A DNA stretch of 22,564 nucleotides from UMGS1312 sp964631595. GTDB lineage: Bacteria > Bacillota > Clostridia > Oscillospirales > CAG-272. The notes beneath the pieces are model-generated. The model did not search any database. It worked only from the letters and a program-made list of their open reading frames with translations, and was not told the DNA's origin. Positions 8,040 through 16,424 of this stretch are shown piece after piece. The translations under genes were made by a program, and so were the position numbers. The stretch lies in NCBI GenBank assembly GCA_964631595.1, contig CAZVXL010000024.1, forward strand, positions 1-22,564, written 5' to 3'. The stretch's first letter is position 1; each line of letters opens with the position of its first letter.

Positions 8040-8924
8040 TTATTTTGCGTAAAGGCTGTCGATCTTCTTCAGCTCGCTGAAGGAGTCTATCTCCACGATA
8101 TCCTCGGCCTTGCACGGTCTGACGGAGACCTGATAATTCTCCTTCTTGTATACAAGGGGTACCTGCTCCCAATATCTTTCCTTTCCTCCGGGGCTTTTGT
8201 AGACCTCGTCAAGGTCATTAGCAAGCTTGATTCCCGCCTCGGAGTCCCAGTACGAGATACCGACCATTTGGTAGCAGTCTCTGCCGCCGACACATTCGTG
8301 AACTACGATTCCCTGCTCGTCGGTATACATACACCAGTCATCGGTGACCTCCACGGGTATGCCGAGGAAGTTTGTGCAATACTCGTATTTTCTGATGAGT
8401 GCGGGATTGCTGAGCACAAGATCCGCCTCCAAAACGTAAGCATTCTGGAACAGATACCGCACGACCATAGCGGATGAGATGTTGTTTGCCTCGTTGTATA
8501 TGGGGTTTTCCGCGAATTTTATCTGCGGGTACTTATAAAGGAGCTGATCGAACTGCTCACCGAGATATCCGCGCACCACGACTATCTCCTCGATACCCGC
8601 CGCAACGACCGCATCAAGCAAGGTGTCGATCATACGTGTGCCGTGAACACGGACAAGAGGCTTGGGAGTATTAAAGGTTATGGGCACCATTCTTGAGCCG
8701 AAGCCGGCGGCAAGAAATATGGCGCGCTTTACGCGGTAAGGCTCAAGAGCCTCAAGCCCCTTTTCGGTGATATGACCGCCTGCGGTATATCCGAGCTCAA
8801 GAAGATGCTTATCGGCACTCTCGATCTCGGCAACAGGTATTCCGGTATACTGTGCCGCAGCTTCGGCTGAAAAAGGCTTATCCTCCGTGTACAGCACTAA
8901 AACCTCAAATTCCGTTTTATTCAT
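8040..8924 (-). CDS. Winged-helix + LicC/PntC-like CTP:phosphocholine or phosphonate cytidylyltransferase
   Basis: Two domains are seen. Residues 1-65 look like a small winged-helix module (helices, then a TAGGHITEKGLEAL wing). Residues 66-294 are a sugar-nucleotidyltransferase-fold enzyme with the nucleotide-binding loop LAAGFGSRM (71-79), P-x-T...TPKPL (81-90), NPIYNEANNISSAM (about 140-153), which matches the LicC substrate region, and EADLVL (166-171) in the Mg2+-binding position (DADNYL in pneumococcal LicC). LicC makes CDP-choline and PntC makes CMP-aminoethylphosphonate, both used to decorate glycans. Which substrate is used cannot be read from the sequence. Unlike many relatives it has no fused kinase or aminotransferase domain. 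AGGAGAT precedes the ATG. It lies between the glycan genes and the importer and links the two. Confidence 0.78.
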   Translation of the reverse strand: MNKTEFEVLVLYTEDKPFSAEAAAQYTGIPVAEIESADKHLLELGYTAGGHITEKGLEALEPYRVKRAIFLAAGFGSRMVPITFNTPKPLVRVHGTRMIDTLLDAVVAAGIEEIVVVRGYLGEQFDQLLYKYPQIKFAENPIYNEANNISSAMVVRYLFQNAYVLEADLVLSNPALIRKYEYCTNFLGIPVEVTDDWCMYTDEQGIVVHECVGGRDCYQMVGISYWDSEAGIKLANDLDEVYKSPGGKERYWEQVPLVYKKENYQVSVRPCKAEDIVEIDSFSELKKIDSLYAK

Positions 8925-8951
8925 ATTGGAGATCTCCTCTGTTTATTCAGA

Positions 8952-10001
8952 TTAAAATGTTTTACTGCAATCCGGCTTGCGCTCATATGGGAAATCGTAC
9001 AGATATTCCGGAAGCTCCTCCGCGATGATCCTTCCCTCCTCGGCATAGCTGTCATCGGAGCGGAAAAGCTGAGTGTTCTCGACAGAACGCTTGGGATCGA
9101 AGTGAGTGAGCTTTTTCTTGTGCGCCGTCGCATCAACGCCCAAGGATGAATACAGCTTCTCGACGGAGCCCTCGTAATCGTATACAAGATCCTCAAAGCG
9201 GATCCTGTACACGCCGCCGTACTGTGCCGGCTTCTCCATCTGTCTTATCCTGCGATAGCATCCGGCGAACTCGCGCGCATCGGTGGGATACGGTACGACA
9301 CCGCCGTTTTTAGCCCAGATGTATTTATTGATGATAAAGACATCGCGCGGATCGCGCTCAACAACAAACGCCTTCATTTCGTCCTCGGCAAAGTAATTAT
9401 GTGCCCTGAACAGATTGTGGGGCAAAAGAAGCTGATCGAGGATCAAATTGCGCCTGTCAAGACCGAGAGATGTCCACAGCTTTTTGAGATAAACGCGTGT
9501 TTTCTCATAAAACTCATCGGGTGTCACATAAGACATGGCAACATCATTGTAAAGCAGTGGCTTCGGCAGGCTCACCTTGTGGAAGGTCAGCAGATCGACA
9601 AGCCTCTTTTCGATGAGCTTTACTGTCATTTTGAAATCGGTATTTTCCTGATGATACCAATAGAACGAGGGTCTGTACTGGATAAGCGACTCGATGTATT
9701 CCTCGGTATATTCCATAAACTGAGGGCACATATTGACATTGTAATGCCCTACCCACCAGTATTTTTTATCGTAGAGCTGCTTCATAACGTCTCTGAAGGA
9801 ATGAAGCGCCTCGTCGCTTCTCAGTGCGTTGTTTCCTACAAGGAGCTTATCCTCAAGATCGAACACTCCGTTCGGACAGTGGAGAAATACATATTCGAAG
9901 CTGCCTTGATCTGCGTCATAGCCGTCGATCTCGGATATGAGATCTGTTATAGCTGAGGAGCCGGAGCCCATATATCCGGTGGGAATAATAATTTTGTTCA
10001 T
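8952..10001 (-). CDS. Sulfotransferase-fold protein in the glycan cluster
   Basis: A 349-residue soluble protein. The N-terminus is a beta strand followed by a P-loop-like turn, GYMGSGSSAITDLI (residues 9-22), the 5'-phosphosulfate-binding position of PAPS sulfotransferases. Later FVVERDPRDVFII carries the RDPRD motif of the 3'-phosphate-binding site, and YRIRFEDLVYDYEGSVEKLY is the usual C-terminal helix region. Known members move sulfate from PAPS to sugars or other acceptors. In this operon it would modify the repeat unit of the surface glycan, but no PAPS-making genes are in the window. AGAGGTGG sits just before the ATG, and its 3' neighbour in the operon is the cytidylyltransferase (27 nt gap). 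The family assignment rests on short motifs only. Confidence 0.65.
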   Translation of the reverse strand: MNKIIIPTGYMGSGSSAITDLISEIDGYDADQGSFEYVFLHCPNGVFDLEDKLLVGNNALRSDEALHSFRDVMKQLYDKKYWWVGHYNVNMCPQFMEYTEEYIESLIQYRPSFYWYHQENTDFKMTVKLIEKRLVDLLTFHKVSLPKPLLYNDVAMSYVTPDEFYEKTRVYLKKLWTSLGLDRRNLILDQLLLPHNLFRAHNYFAEDEMKAFVVERDPRDVFIINKYIWAKNGGVVPYPTDAREFAGCYRRIRQMEKPAQYGGVYRIRFEDLVYDYEGSVEKLYSSLGVDATAHKKKLTHFDPKRSVENTQLFRSDDSYAEEGRIIAEELPEYLYDFPYERKPDCSKTF

Positions 10002-10012
10002 AACGCCACCTC

Positions 10013-11002
10013 TTATTTATTTTTTGCCGCTTGTTTTGCATTCAACAACAGTCCTGTCATGAAATACAGACGGTGCCTGTTGAGCCAAAGGACGATCCTT
10101 CTGTTTCTGTCCTGAGTCGGTAGATACGGATTGTCATAAAGCCCGTCAAAGTCGGACAGATAAGCTTGCAGACGCGAAATAAGCTCTTTTTTGCTTTTGC
10201 TCTTTGACGATGCGATACGCCCTATTGCGGACACAGCCACGTGCTCAATTACGAGAAATTCCAGCTCATTGCGAAACTCGTCGTATTTCCCCTGTGCCTT
10301 ATAGTACGACAGCAGATCCTCAAAGGCGTTTATGACCTCAAGATTTCTCTCGGCATTTCCGCTGTTCATTATAGAACCGCTCCGCTGTACGTAGTAAAAC
10401 AGTCTGTCATCTATATACGTGATGCGCTCGGCGCGAAGATACAGCTTCGGGATAAGGCGCATATCCTCATACCACTCTCTGCTTACAAAGCGGAGCTCTC
10501 CGAGCAGTTCCCTCTTAAACAGCTTACCCCATGCGCTCGGGCGATTGAACAGCAGGCAAGGCTCATCATACAGGCTTGTGACAGAGCTTTTGTGTGAATT
10601 GCCGCACGCACTTATCATGGTGCCGTCCTCACGTACATCGTAACAGCTTGCGACAATCATATCACTGTCATCCGCGCACGCCGCCGACGCCATTTTATCA
10701 ATGCAATCGGGCGCTATATAATCATCGCTGTCAAGGAAAAGAAGATAGTCGCCCGAGGATCTCTCAATACCGTAATTTCTGGCACCGCCGAGACCTCTGT
10801 TTTCTATAGTGTACAAATGAAAATGAGGGTAACGTGCGGCATATTCTTCGGCGATTCTCGGGGAATCGTCGGTGCTGCCGTCATTTACTATGATGACCTC
10901 AAGTTGACTGTAGGTCTGCGCGGCAACGGAATCAAGGCATTTTCTGAGATATCCGCTGACATTGTATACGGGGATTATGAGGCTAACCGATCTTTCCACC
11001 AC
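10013..11002 (-). CDS. GT2-family glycosyltransferase
   Basis: A GT-A fold enzyme of about 329 residues. VSLIIPVYNVSGYLRKCLDS opens the protein, VIIVNDGSTDDS is the nucleotide-sugar site and LLFLDSDDY holds the DxD metal motif; ENRGLGGARNYGI is also standard for GT2. The C-terminal third is helical and lacks obvious transmembrane segments. It likely adds one sugar of a surface-glycan repeat at the inner membrane face. The start is set at GTG 11002, with AAGGAG 7 nt upstream; TTG 11008 and GTG 10999 are alternatives. The SD lies in the last codons of the flippase gene, so the pair is coupled. Confidence 0.88.
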   Translation of the reverse strand: MVERSVSLIIPVYNVSGYLRKCLDSVAAQTYSQLEVIIVNDGSTDDSPRIAEEYAARYPHFHLYTIENRGLGGARNYGIERSSGDYLLFLDSDDYIAPDCIDKMASAACADDSDMIVASCYDVREDGTMISACGNSHKSSVTSLYDEPCLLFNRPSAWGKLFKRELLGELRFVSREWYEDMRLIPKLYLRAERITYIDDRLFYYVQRSGSIMNSGNAERNLEVINAFEDLLSYYKAQGKYDEFRNELEFLVIEHVAVSAIGRIASSKSKSKKELISRLQAYLSDFDGLYDNPYLPTQDRNRRIVLWLNRHRLYFMTGLLLNAKQAAKNK

Positions 11003-11004
11003 GG

Positions 11005-12471
11005 TCAAGCTCCTTTTTTGAGATGATTTCTTATCTTGCTGTTGTAAAGATTCTTTATCTTTGCGAGAATTATCAAAAGGATCTCGTTTTTCGTTATTGC
11101 GGTGATGATGAAGTATACGATGACACCGGTGCCGACCTCAAGAACAAGCTTCAGGAACAGGTTGAGGTCTACTCTTGCAACAAGGGTAACCGCAAAATAC
11201 ATAACGACAGATGCAATAAACACTATCAGGTTGTTCTTTATTATGGCTTTGACAGAGAGCATATCTCTTGCGCTGATAAACGAGACGGTGAATACCACAA
11301 GCTCCGCCGTTATCGAAGCGATGCAGGCGCCTGTTACTCCGAGGTGCGGGATAAGGCATATATTGACGAGTACGTTGACTGCCGCACCGGATATCATTGC
11401 CGCGGTATACACCTTCTCCCTTTTGAGCGGGATAAGAAGCTGTACTCCCAAAATACTGTTGAAGGAGGAGGTGAGTATTACGAACGCGAGCAATCTCAGC
11501 GTGGGTATTACCTGCAAATACTGATCGCCCAAGAACAGCGGAACAAAGTCGGGCGCAACAGCCATTATTCCGAACATAAACGGAAATGCCAGAAAGAGAG
11601 TGAAATCTATGGATTTCTGAATATACTTCTTTATGCCGTCGGTGTCATTTGTGGCGGAGAGGTTTGCGATACGTGCCATCATAACATAGCCGAGAGTTTG
11701 CATGATTCCCGTGATCATACGCACGAGGCGCTGTGCCTGATCGTAGATACCTACGTTATCCGTGTTCGTCATCCAGCCGAGCAGGCTTCTGTCGAGCAGG
11801 ACATACACGTAATTCATGATCTGCGGTACAAAGAGCACTATACTCTCCTTCAAATGAAGGAGAGGCTTTAAGGCGGGGGCAGACTTTAAGCTTATATATT
11901 TCGGCAGATAGTACAGCATTATGAGGTTGCCGAGGAGAGAGCTTACAACTATCGAGAGCACGTATATCGGCAGATCGTCCGGAGTCTTTACGAAAACAAA
12001 GAGTGCGACAACGAACAGAAGCTTCATCAAAAGGTTACGTATCGTGACCTTCTTGAAATCCTCTATTCCCTGATAGAACCACGAAATATCAATGCCGACT
12101 GCGACGATATTGATGATGTGGATCCTGTAAATATACGAATACTCGGAGCCGAAGCAAAGCGTCGGAATAAATACCGCCAAGGTCACAAGCATGAGCATTA
12201 GCTTGAGAACCATTATTTCAAGCGTGGTCTTTGCAAGCAGCTCATCGTCCTCGCGCACCGAGGCGATCTTTCTGACTGCGTACAGCGATGTTCCGAGACT
12301 GCCGAACAGGGTGAAATACGTCACGATGCTCTCGGTATACGAATGAACGCCGCTCGCCTGCAAGCCGAGAACTCTGGCAACATAGGGAGTGGTTATGATA
12401 GGCAGTACGGTCACAAGAACCTGATACAGCATATTGTAGAACAGATTTTCAGCTATACTCTTTCTTTTCAT
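11005..12471 (-). CDS. Wzx-like polysaccharide flippase (PST/MATE-like)
   Basis: A 488-residue, very hydrophobic protein with about 12-14 transmembrane segments. The N-terminus SIAENLFYNMLYQVLVTVLP followed by TTPYVARVLG is the hallmark opening of Wzx/RfbX flippases, which carry undecaprenyl-linked oligosaccharide repeats across the membrane. A mid-protein SLLGWMTNTDNVGIYDQAQR loop is also typical. It lies between a GT4 and a GT2 gene, in line with a Wzx/Wzy-dependent capsule or exopolysaccharide pathway. GAGGT lies about 10 nt before the ATG. Confidence 0.9.
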   Translation of the reverse strand: MKRKSIAENLFYNMLYQVLVTVLPIITTPYVARVLGLQASGVHSYTESIVTYFTLFGSLGTSLYAVRKIASVREDDELLAKTTLEIMVLKLMLMLVTLAVFIPTLCFGSEYSYIYRIHIINIVAVGIDISWFYQGIEDFKKVTIRNLLMKLLFVVALFVFVKTPDDLPIYVLSIVVSSLLGNLIMLYYLPKYISLKSAPALKPLLHLKESIVLFVPQIMNYVYVLLDRSLLGWMTNTDNVGIYDQAQRLVRMITGIMQTLGYVMMARIANLSATNDTDGIKKYIQKSIDFTLFLAFPFMFGIMAVAPDFVPLFLGDQYLQVIPTLRLLAFVILTSSFNSILGVQLLIPLKREKVYTAAMISGAAVNVLVNICLIPHLGVTGACIASITAELVVFTVSFISARDMLSVKAIIKNNLIVFIASVVMYFAVTLVARVDLNLFLKLVLEVGTGVIVYFIITAITKNEILLIILAKIKNLYNSKIRNHLKKGA

Positions 12472-12484
12472 TTTGAGACCGACC

Positions 12485-13591
12485 TCATAAATCGCTTAAC
12501 AGCTTTTCTAAATTCTCATGCTGTTTTTCCATGGAAAAATCGTCGATACGTCTGAGACATTCCTCGGACATTGCCGCATAGATCTCTCGGTCAAGCACGA
12601 TCTTCTCTATCGCCGCGGCGCACTCCTCGGGAGTATTCGCGATAATACCGCATTTTCCGTCGCAGCTCATCTCGGCAACGCCGCCGACATCGGAGCTGAT
12701 AAACGGCTTGCCGAGTGCCATTCCCTCTGCAAAAACAGTCGGGAAGCCCTCGGTCTTTGAGAGCATGCAGACAACATCAGCCTGTGCTATATAGGGATAC
12801 GGATTCTGCTGATAGCCCAAAAGAAAAGCTCTGTCGGAAAGTCCGAGCTCGTCGATGCGTTTCTCCATATCCGATCTCTGCTCGCCTTCACCGAGAAAAT
12901 AGAAATTCAAACGCAGCCCCTTCTCCTTGAGTATGCGGGCGGCCTCAAGAAGCGCCAAGGGCTGCTTGTTATGCTCAAGCCGTCCGAGAAAGATGACGGA
13001 ATTCGGCAGAAGCTCATGCTCACATTCCGCCAGTGCGAATTTCCTTATTCTCGGAATATTGATGCCGTTGTAGATCCTCACAAGCTTATCTCTGTACAAG
13101 GGAAAAAGCTCGGCTATAGAGGTCTCGGTATTTTGGGATATCGAAACGATCCTTGCGGCACGCTTAAAGCTCCTGCATTGCAGACGGTATTTAAGACTGC
13201 CCTTCCGAAGATCGTATACGTCCCCGTGTACCCAGTTCACGGTCTTTGCAGAGGTGCCTCTGCCGACGATGAAGGAGGGTATCTGGTAATTGAAGGATAC
13301 TTCCACATCGTACCTGTCACGGACATAGAGTCTGTGAAGCAGTGACGGACAGAGGTGGGCGGCTAAAAACTTCAAGCCCTTTTCAAGCTTGCCCGCCTTT
13401 GTCATATCGACGATCGCGGGAAGAAGTCTTACTCCCTCGGGCACAGCCTCCTGCTTTACGTGGAAATCCGCATAAGGGAGGATCGTGACCTCGTATTTAT
13501 CGGTGTCAATATTGCCTACAAGGTCGGAGAGTATTCGCTCCGAGCCGTTGCCCATTGAAAAGGTATAGCAAAGAAAGAGGATCTTCTTCAT
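12485..13591 (-). CDS. GT4-family glycosyltransferase
   Basis: A 368-residue GT-B enzyme. The N-terminal half starts ILFLCYTFSMGNGSERILSD. The C-terminal nucleotide-sugar domain has IFLGRLEHNKQPLALLEAA and the E-x7-E motif in TEGFPTVFAEGMALGKPFI, followed by DVGGVAEM. It is expected to be a retaining transferase acting on lipid-linked glycan at the cytoplasmic face. The ATG overlaps the Wzy stop as ATGA, and TGGAG lies just upstream inside that gene. The sugar specificity cannot be predicted. Confidence 0.9.
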   Translation of the reverse strand: MKKILFLCYTFSMGNGSERILSDLVGNIDTDKYEVTILPYADFHVKQEAVPEGVRLLPAIVDMTKAGKLEKGLKFLAAHLCPSLLHRLYVRDRYDVEVSFNYQIPSFIVGRGTSAKTVNWVHGDVYDLRKGSLKYRLQCRSFKRAARIVSISQNTETSIAELFPLYRDKLVRIYNGINIPRIRKFALAECEHELLPNSVIFLGRLEHNKQPLALLEAARILKEKGLRLNFYFLGEGEQRSDMEKRIDELGLSDRAFLLGYQQNPYPYIAQADVVCMLSKTEGFPTVFAEGMALGKPFISSDVGGVAEMSCDGKCGIIANTPEECAAAIEKIVLDREIYAAMSEECLRRIDDFSMEKQHENLEKLLSDL

Positions 13592-15183
13592 TGTTTATCT
13601 CCAAAGGTCGATTGATATTTACACACACCGACCAGCACCCAAGCGTAGATCGTTATCGAAAATACTCCGAAGAACAGGTGTCCCGCCATCAGAGAAAGCA
13701 GAATACTGCCGATAAGTGATACCGCAAAAAAAGCATTCTCATACTTCAAATGCGTCTTGTAATTCTTCAGAATACGGCAGACTATGTAGATGAGGCAGAG
13801 CAGATACGGGCCTATGAGAAGCAGAGTTCCGATATAGCCGAACCAGACGTTTTGTCCGGTAAGATCCTTCTCGGTATACGGGAAATTGGAGGTATAACCG
13901 ATGCCGAGCCATCTGTCAAAGGATCTGTCGTTCTTTGTCAAAACCTCCTCGTATATCTCCTGCTTGAAATCGCGGAAATCCATATTCGCCACATTTGAGC
14001 CGAATACGATGTTCCACCAGAAGTCTATGTTCTCCTCAACGCTGAAAAGCTCGATAAACTCCTCCTCGATTCCGTAGCCGTAGTGGTATCTGCGAAGATT
14101 TTCGGCAAAGTCGGCTATCTTCTCGGGGTCATCCACGGGCTTCAGCTCCTCGACCGGCTTTGATGAGTCCGGATCGTCGTCATCGGTAAGATTCTTTATA
14201 AGCTCGTCCTTACCCATTTGACCGAAATCGGAGGGGCTGTATGCCTCTGTCCTCTTGTTCTGGATCGCAAGCATGGGGGAATACGCGAACAGCGATACAG
14301 TGACGAGGCAAACGATGAGAAATGATGTCACCGCCTTGACATTCACTTTAAGCTGCTTGAAGATAACGGAGAAAAGCACGACGATGAAGGCGGCGGCAAG
14401 CAGAATAAGGATCATGCCGACTGCCGAGACCTTTGTGCCCACCATTATCATTGCGACTCCCTGCAGAGCAACGAGGGCAAAATTCGATATCTTGGGCTTC
14501 TTTACGGCGCAAAGCACGGTCAGCGGGAAAAGTATAAAGAGTATGATTCCGATCTGATTTCCCATATAAAACCAGCCCTTGCTTGCCATATACGAAGGGT
14601 TTTCAAGATCGGGGTTTGTAAACCAATCAAAAATGCTTCTGTTTATAAATGTATTTCCGTCAAGGGTGCTTGCATATGTGATAAAGCCGACCTTGAAGAA
14701 ATTCGTAATGACGATGACCGCGCTGATGAAGCCAGAGAGCCATTTGTTGACCCTCTCGAAGGTCTCACTGCCGATATTACTGCATATCAAAATATAGAAG
14801 TATACAAGCGGTACCAAATACACTCTGCAAATATAGTAGGCTTCTTTGATAACGCTCATATCGGCGCCGTTCAGAATTGATTCGTCGAAATGAAGGATAT
14901 TCCACATATGTGCCGCAAGATACACAAGCAGAGCGACCATGTATCCGACAAACGGTAACACTACCCTTTTGTTGTGTATGTTTCTGGCGGCAAAAAGCAC
15001 GAATATATAGGCGATACACCCGATGTTCAGAAGCTCGGGGAGCGAGAGTCCGAATATCTGTACGGTATTCTCAAAGAATACCCTGTACATATCCAGCAAC
15101 GGCTGCAAAAAAAGAAAAGCTATGAGCTGCTTATTGAAAGCAGTATCACTTAACAGGCTGAAAGATCCCGACTTTGTCTTCAC
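13588..15183 (-). CDS. Wzy-like oligosaccharide-repeat polymerase / O-antigen ligase-family protein
   Basis: A 531-residue polytopic membrane protein with about 11-12 transmembrane segments and one large extracytoplasmic segment between roughly residues 310 and 440, the general layout of Wzy and WaaL-type proteins. The large segment is unusually acidic (DDDDPDSSKPVEELKPVDDP) and is followed by YHYGYGIEEEF. Sequence signatures of Wzy proteins are weak, so the call rests on topology and on the position between two glycosyltransferases and next to a flippase. The start is GTG 15183, supported by AAGGAGGA 8 nt upstream. This puts the first 38 bp inside the end of the upstream GT4 gene. Confidence 0.78.
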   Translation of the reverse strand: MKTKSGSFSLLSDTAFNKQLIAFLFLQPLLDMYRVFFENTVQIFGLSLPELLNIGCIAYIFVLFAARNIHNKRVVLPFVGYMVALLVYLAAHMWNILHFDESILNGADMSVIKEAYYICRVYLVPLVYFYILICSNIGSETFERVNKWLSGFISAVIVITNFFKVGFITYASTLDGNTFINRSIFDWFTNPDLENPSYMASKGWFYMGNQIGIILFILFPLTVLCAVKKPKISNFALVALQGVAMIMVGTKVSAVGMILILLAAAFIVVLFSVIFKQLKVNVKAVTSFLIVCLVTVSLFAYSPMLAIQNKRTEAYSPSDFGQMGKDELIKNLTDDDDPDSSKPVEELKPVDDPEKIADFAENLRRYHYGYGIEEEFIELFSVEENIDFWWNIVFGSNVANMDFRDFKQEIYEEVLTKNDRSFDRWLGIGYTSNFPYTEKDLTGQNVWFGYIGTLLLIGPYLLCLIYIVCRILKNYKTHLKYENAFFAVSLIGSILLSLMAGHLFFGVFSITIYAWVLVGVCKYQSTFGDKQ

Positions 15184-16342
15184 TTAAAACTTCCTCCTTG
15201 AGTGTGCCAAACAAAGCTTCCCACCGAGGCACAATAATTTCTTCCGAGAAATCCTCGGCGCGAAGCAGAGCCTGCTTCGACATTTCATCTTTTTTATCGT
15301 CATCATTTAACAGCAGCAGAGCCCTCTCGACAAAAGCGGTCTCGTCATTATCCGGTACCAAAAATCCGGATCTGCCGTTTTCGATGATCGCCTCGGGCCC
15401 GACTCTGACGTCGTAGGCGATTGCGGGGAGTCCCTGAGACATTGCCTCGATCAGGACAAAAGGAAAGCCCTCGGTATAGGAGGTCATCACGTAGATCAGC
15501 GAACGCTTCATTTCGGCGAGAACCGCATCGTGGCTCATACTGCCGGTCAAAATGACCTTGTCCTCAAGCCCGAGCCTCGAGATCTCCGCCTCAAGAGCGG
15601 ACTTTTGCTCTCCGTCACCGACGATCTTCAGTACCGTATCACTTGTCTCAAGTACCCTGCTCCAGAGACGGATCAGCCGCATAAATCCCTTGACCTCGTC
15701 AAGGCGGCCTACCGCTATTGCCTGATTTTCCCTCACCGACTTATCGGCTCCGTGCATAAAGGTATCCGACGGCAGAAAATTCGGCATCGTAACGCATCTT
15801 GTATGCGTATTGCCCCGCATGATCTCGGACACCTCACGCCTCAGCTTATCGGTGAGAAGCGTGAAGATGTCTATACCGAAATACCTGTTTTTGAAATCAC
15901 CGAGGAGCTTTTTGTCAAATCGGTGATCGTGATGGAGCTGAGCTATCTTCAGCACATTCTTATTTCCGTATCTTGAAAGCAGGACCGAATCCTCATTTCT
16001 TGTGGAAATGATAATGCCCTCATCAATGCTCCGAAAGGAGTCCTTTAAGACCTTCTTTTTCAGATAAAGTACCCTTATCGAATAAAAGCCCTCACGCAGA
16101 ATACGGGGAATATTGCGATCCGCGACGGCACTTGAAAATTCTTCCCTGTTCGGATGCACATCCGTTAAATATCTGATCTTAACACGGCTGTCAAGCTCAT
16201 AAGCCGGAGTGCCAAGATCGTAGGTGCAGAGGATCTCAACATCATAGCCACGCCCGACAAGTGAATTACAAAGAGAGGTTATAGCCATTTCCACGCCGCC
16301 GTGCATCAAATGCAGAGAGGTCACGTATACCTTTTTATTCAT
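15146..16342 (-). CDS. GT4-family glycosyltransferase, first gene of the operon
   Basis: A 398-residue GT-B enzyme. The N-terminal LHLMHGGVEMAITSLCNSLV holds the Gly-rich acceptor-side loop. The donor domain has AVGRLDEVKGFMRLIRLW and the E-x7-E motif in TEGFPFVLIEAMSQGLPAIA, and the C-terminus has GRSGFLVPDND. It is the promoter-proximal gene, with GAGGA 6 nt before the ATG and a leader of about 75 nt from the predicted promoter. Its last 38 bp overlap the polymerase gene in another frame. It is not an initiating sugar-phosphate transferase, so the first sugar must be put on the lipid by an enzyme encoded elsewhere. Confidence 0.9.
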   Translation of the reverse strand: MNKKVYVTSLHLMHGGVEMAITSLCNSLVGRGYDVEILCTYDLGTPAYELDSRVKIRYLTDVHPNREEFSSAVADRNIPRILREGFYSIRVLYLKKKVLKDSFRSIDEGIIISTRNEDSVLLSRYGNKNVLKIAQLHHDHRFDKKLLGDFKNRYFGIDIFTLLTDKLRREVSEIMRGNTHTRCVTMPNFLPSDTFMHGADKSVRENQAIAVGRLDEVKGFMRLIRLWSRVLETSDTVLKIVGDGEQKSALEAEISRLGLEDKVILTGSMSHDAVLAEMKRSLIYVMTSYTEGFPFVLIEAMSQGLPAIAYDVRVGPEAIIENGRSGFLVPDNDETAFVERALLLLNDDDKKDEMSKQALLRAEDFSEEIIVPRWEALFGTLKEEVLSEDKVGIFQPVK

Positions 16343-16424
16343 TCATAATCCTCATAATATGAGTGCGTTTTTACCGCACAGAAAAAGCAAAGGACAAAAA
16401 AGCCATTCCTCCGCTATTGTATAC

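Noticed and set aside
11023..11871. A 282-codon open frame on the + strand, antisense to the flippase gene
   Set aside because: It lies wholly inside a well-supported Wzx gene, its translation is rich in Cys, Tyr and His with no recognisable motif, and it has no convincing ribosome-binding site.
16375..16412. A possible Phe-rich leader peptide (ATG GCT TTT TTG ...) in the glycan operon leader, followed by a GTGCG/CGCAC hairpin
   Set aside because: GGAGG is only 1 nt from the ATG, too close to work, and there is no terminator/antiterminator pair to support attenuation.
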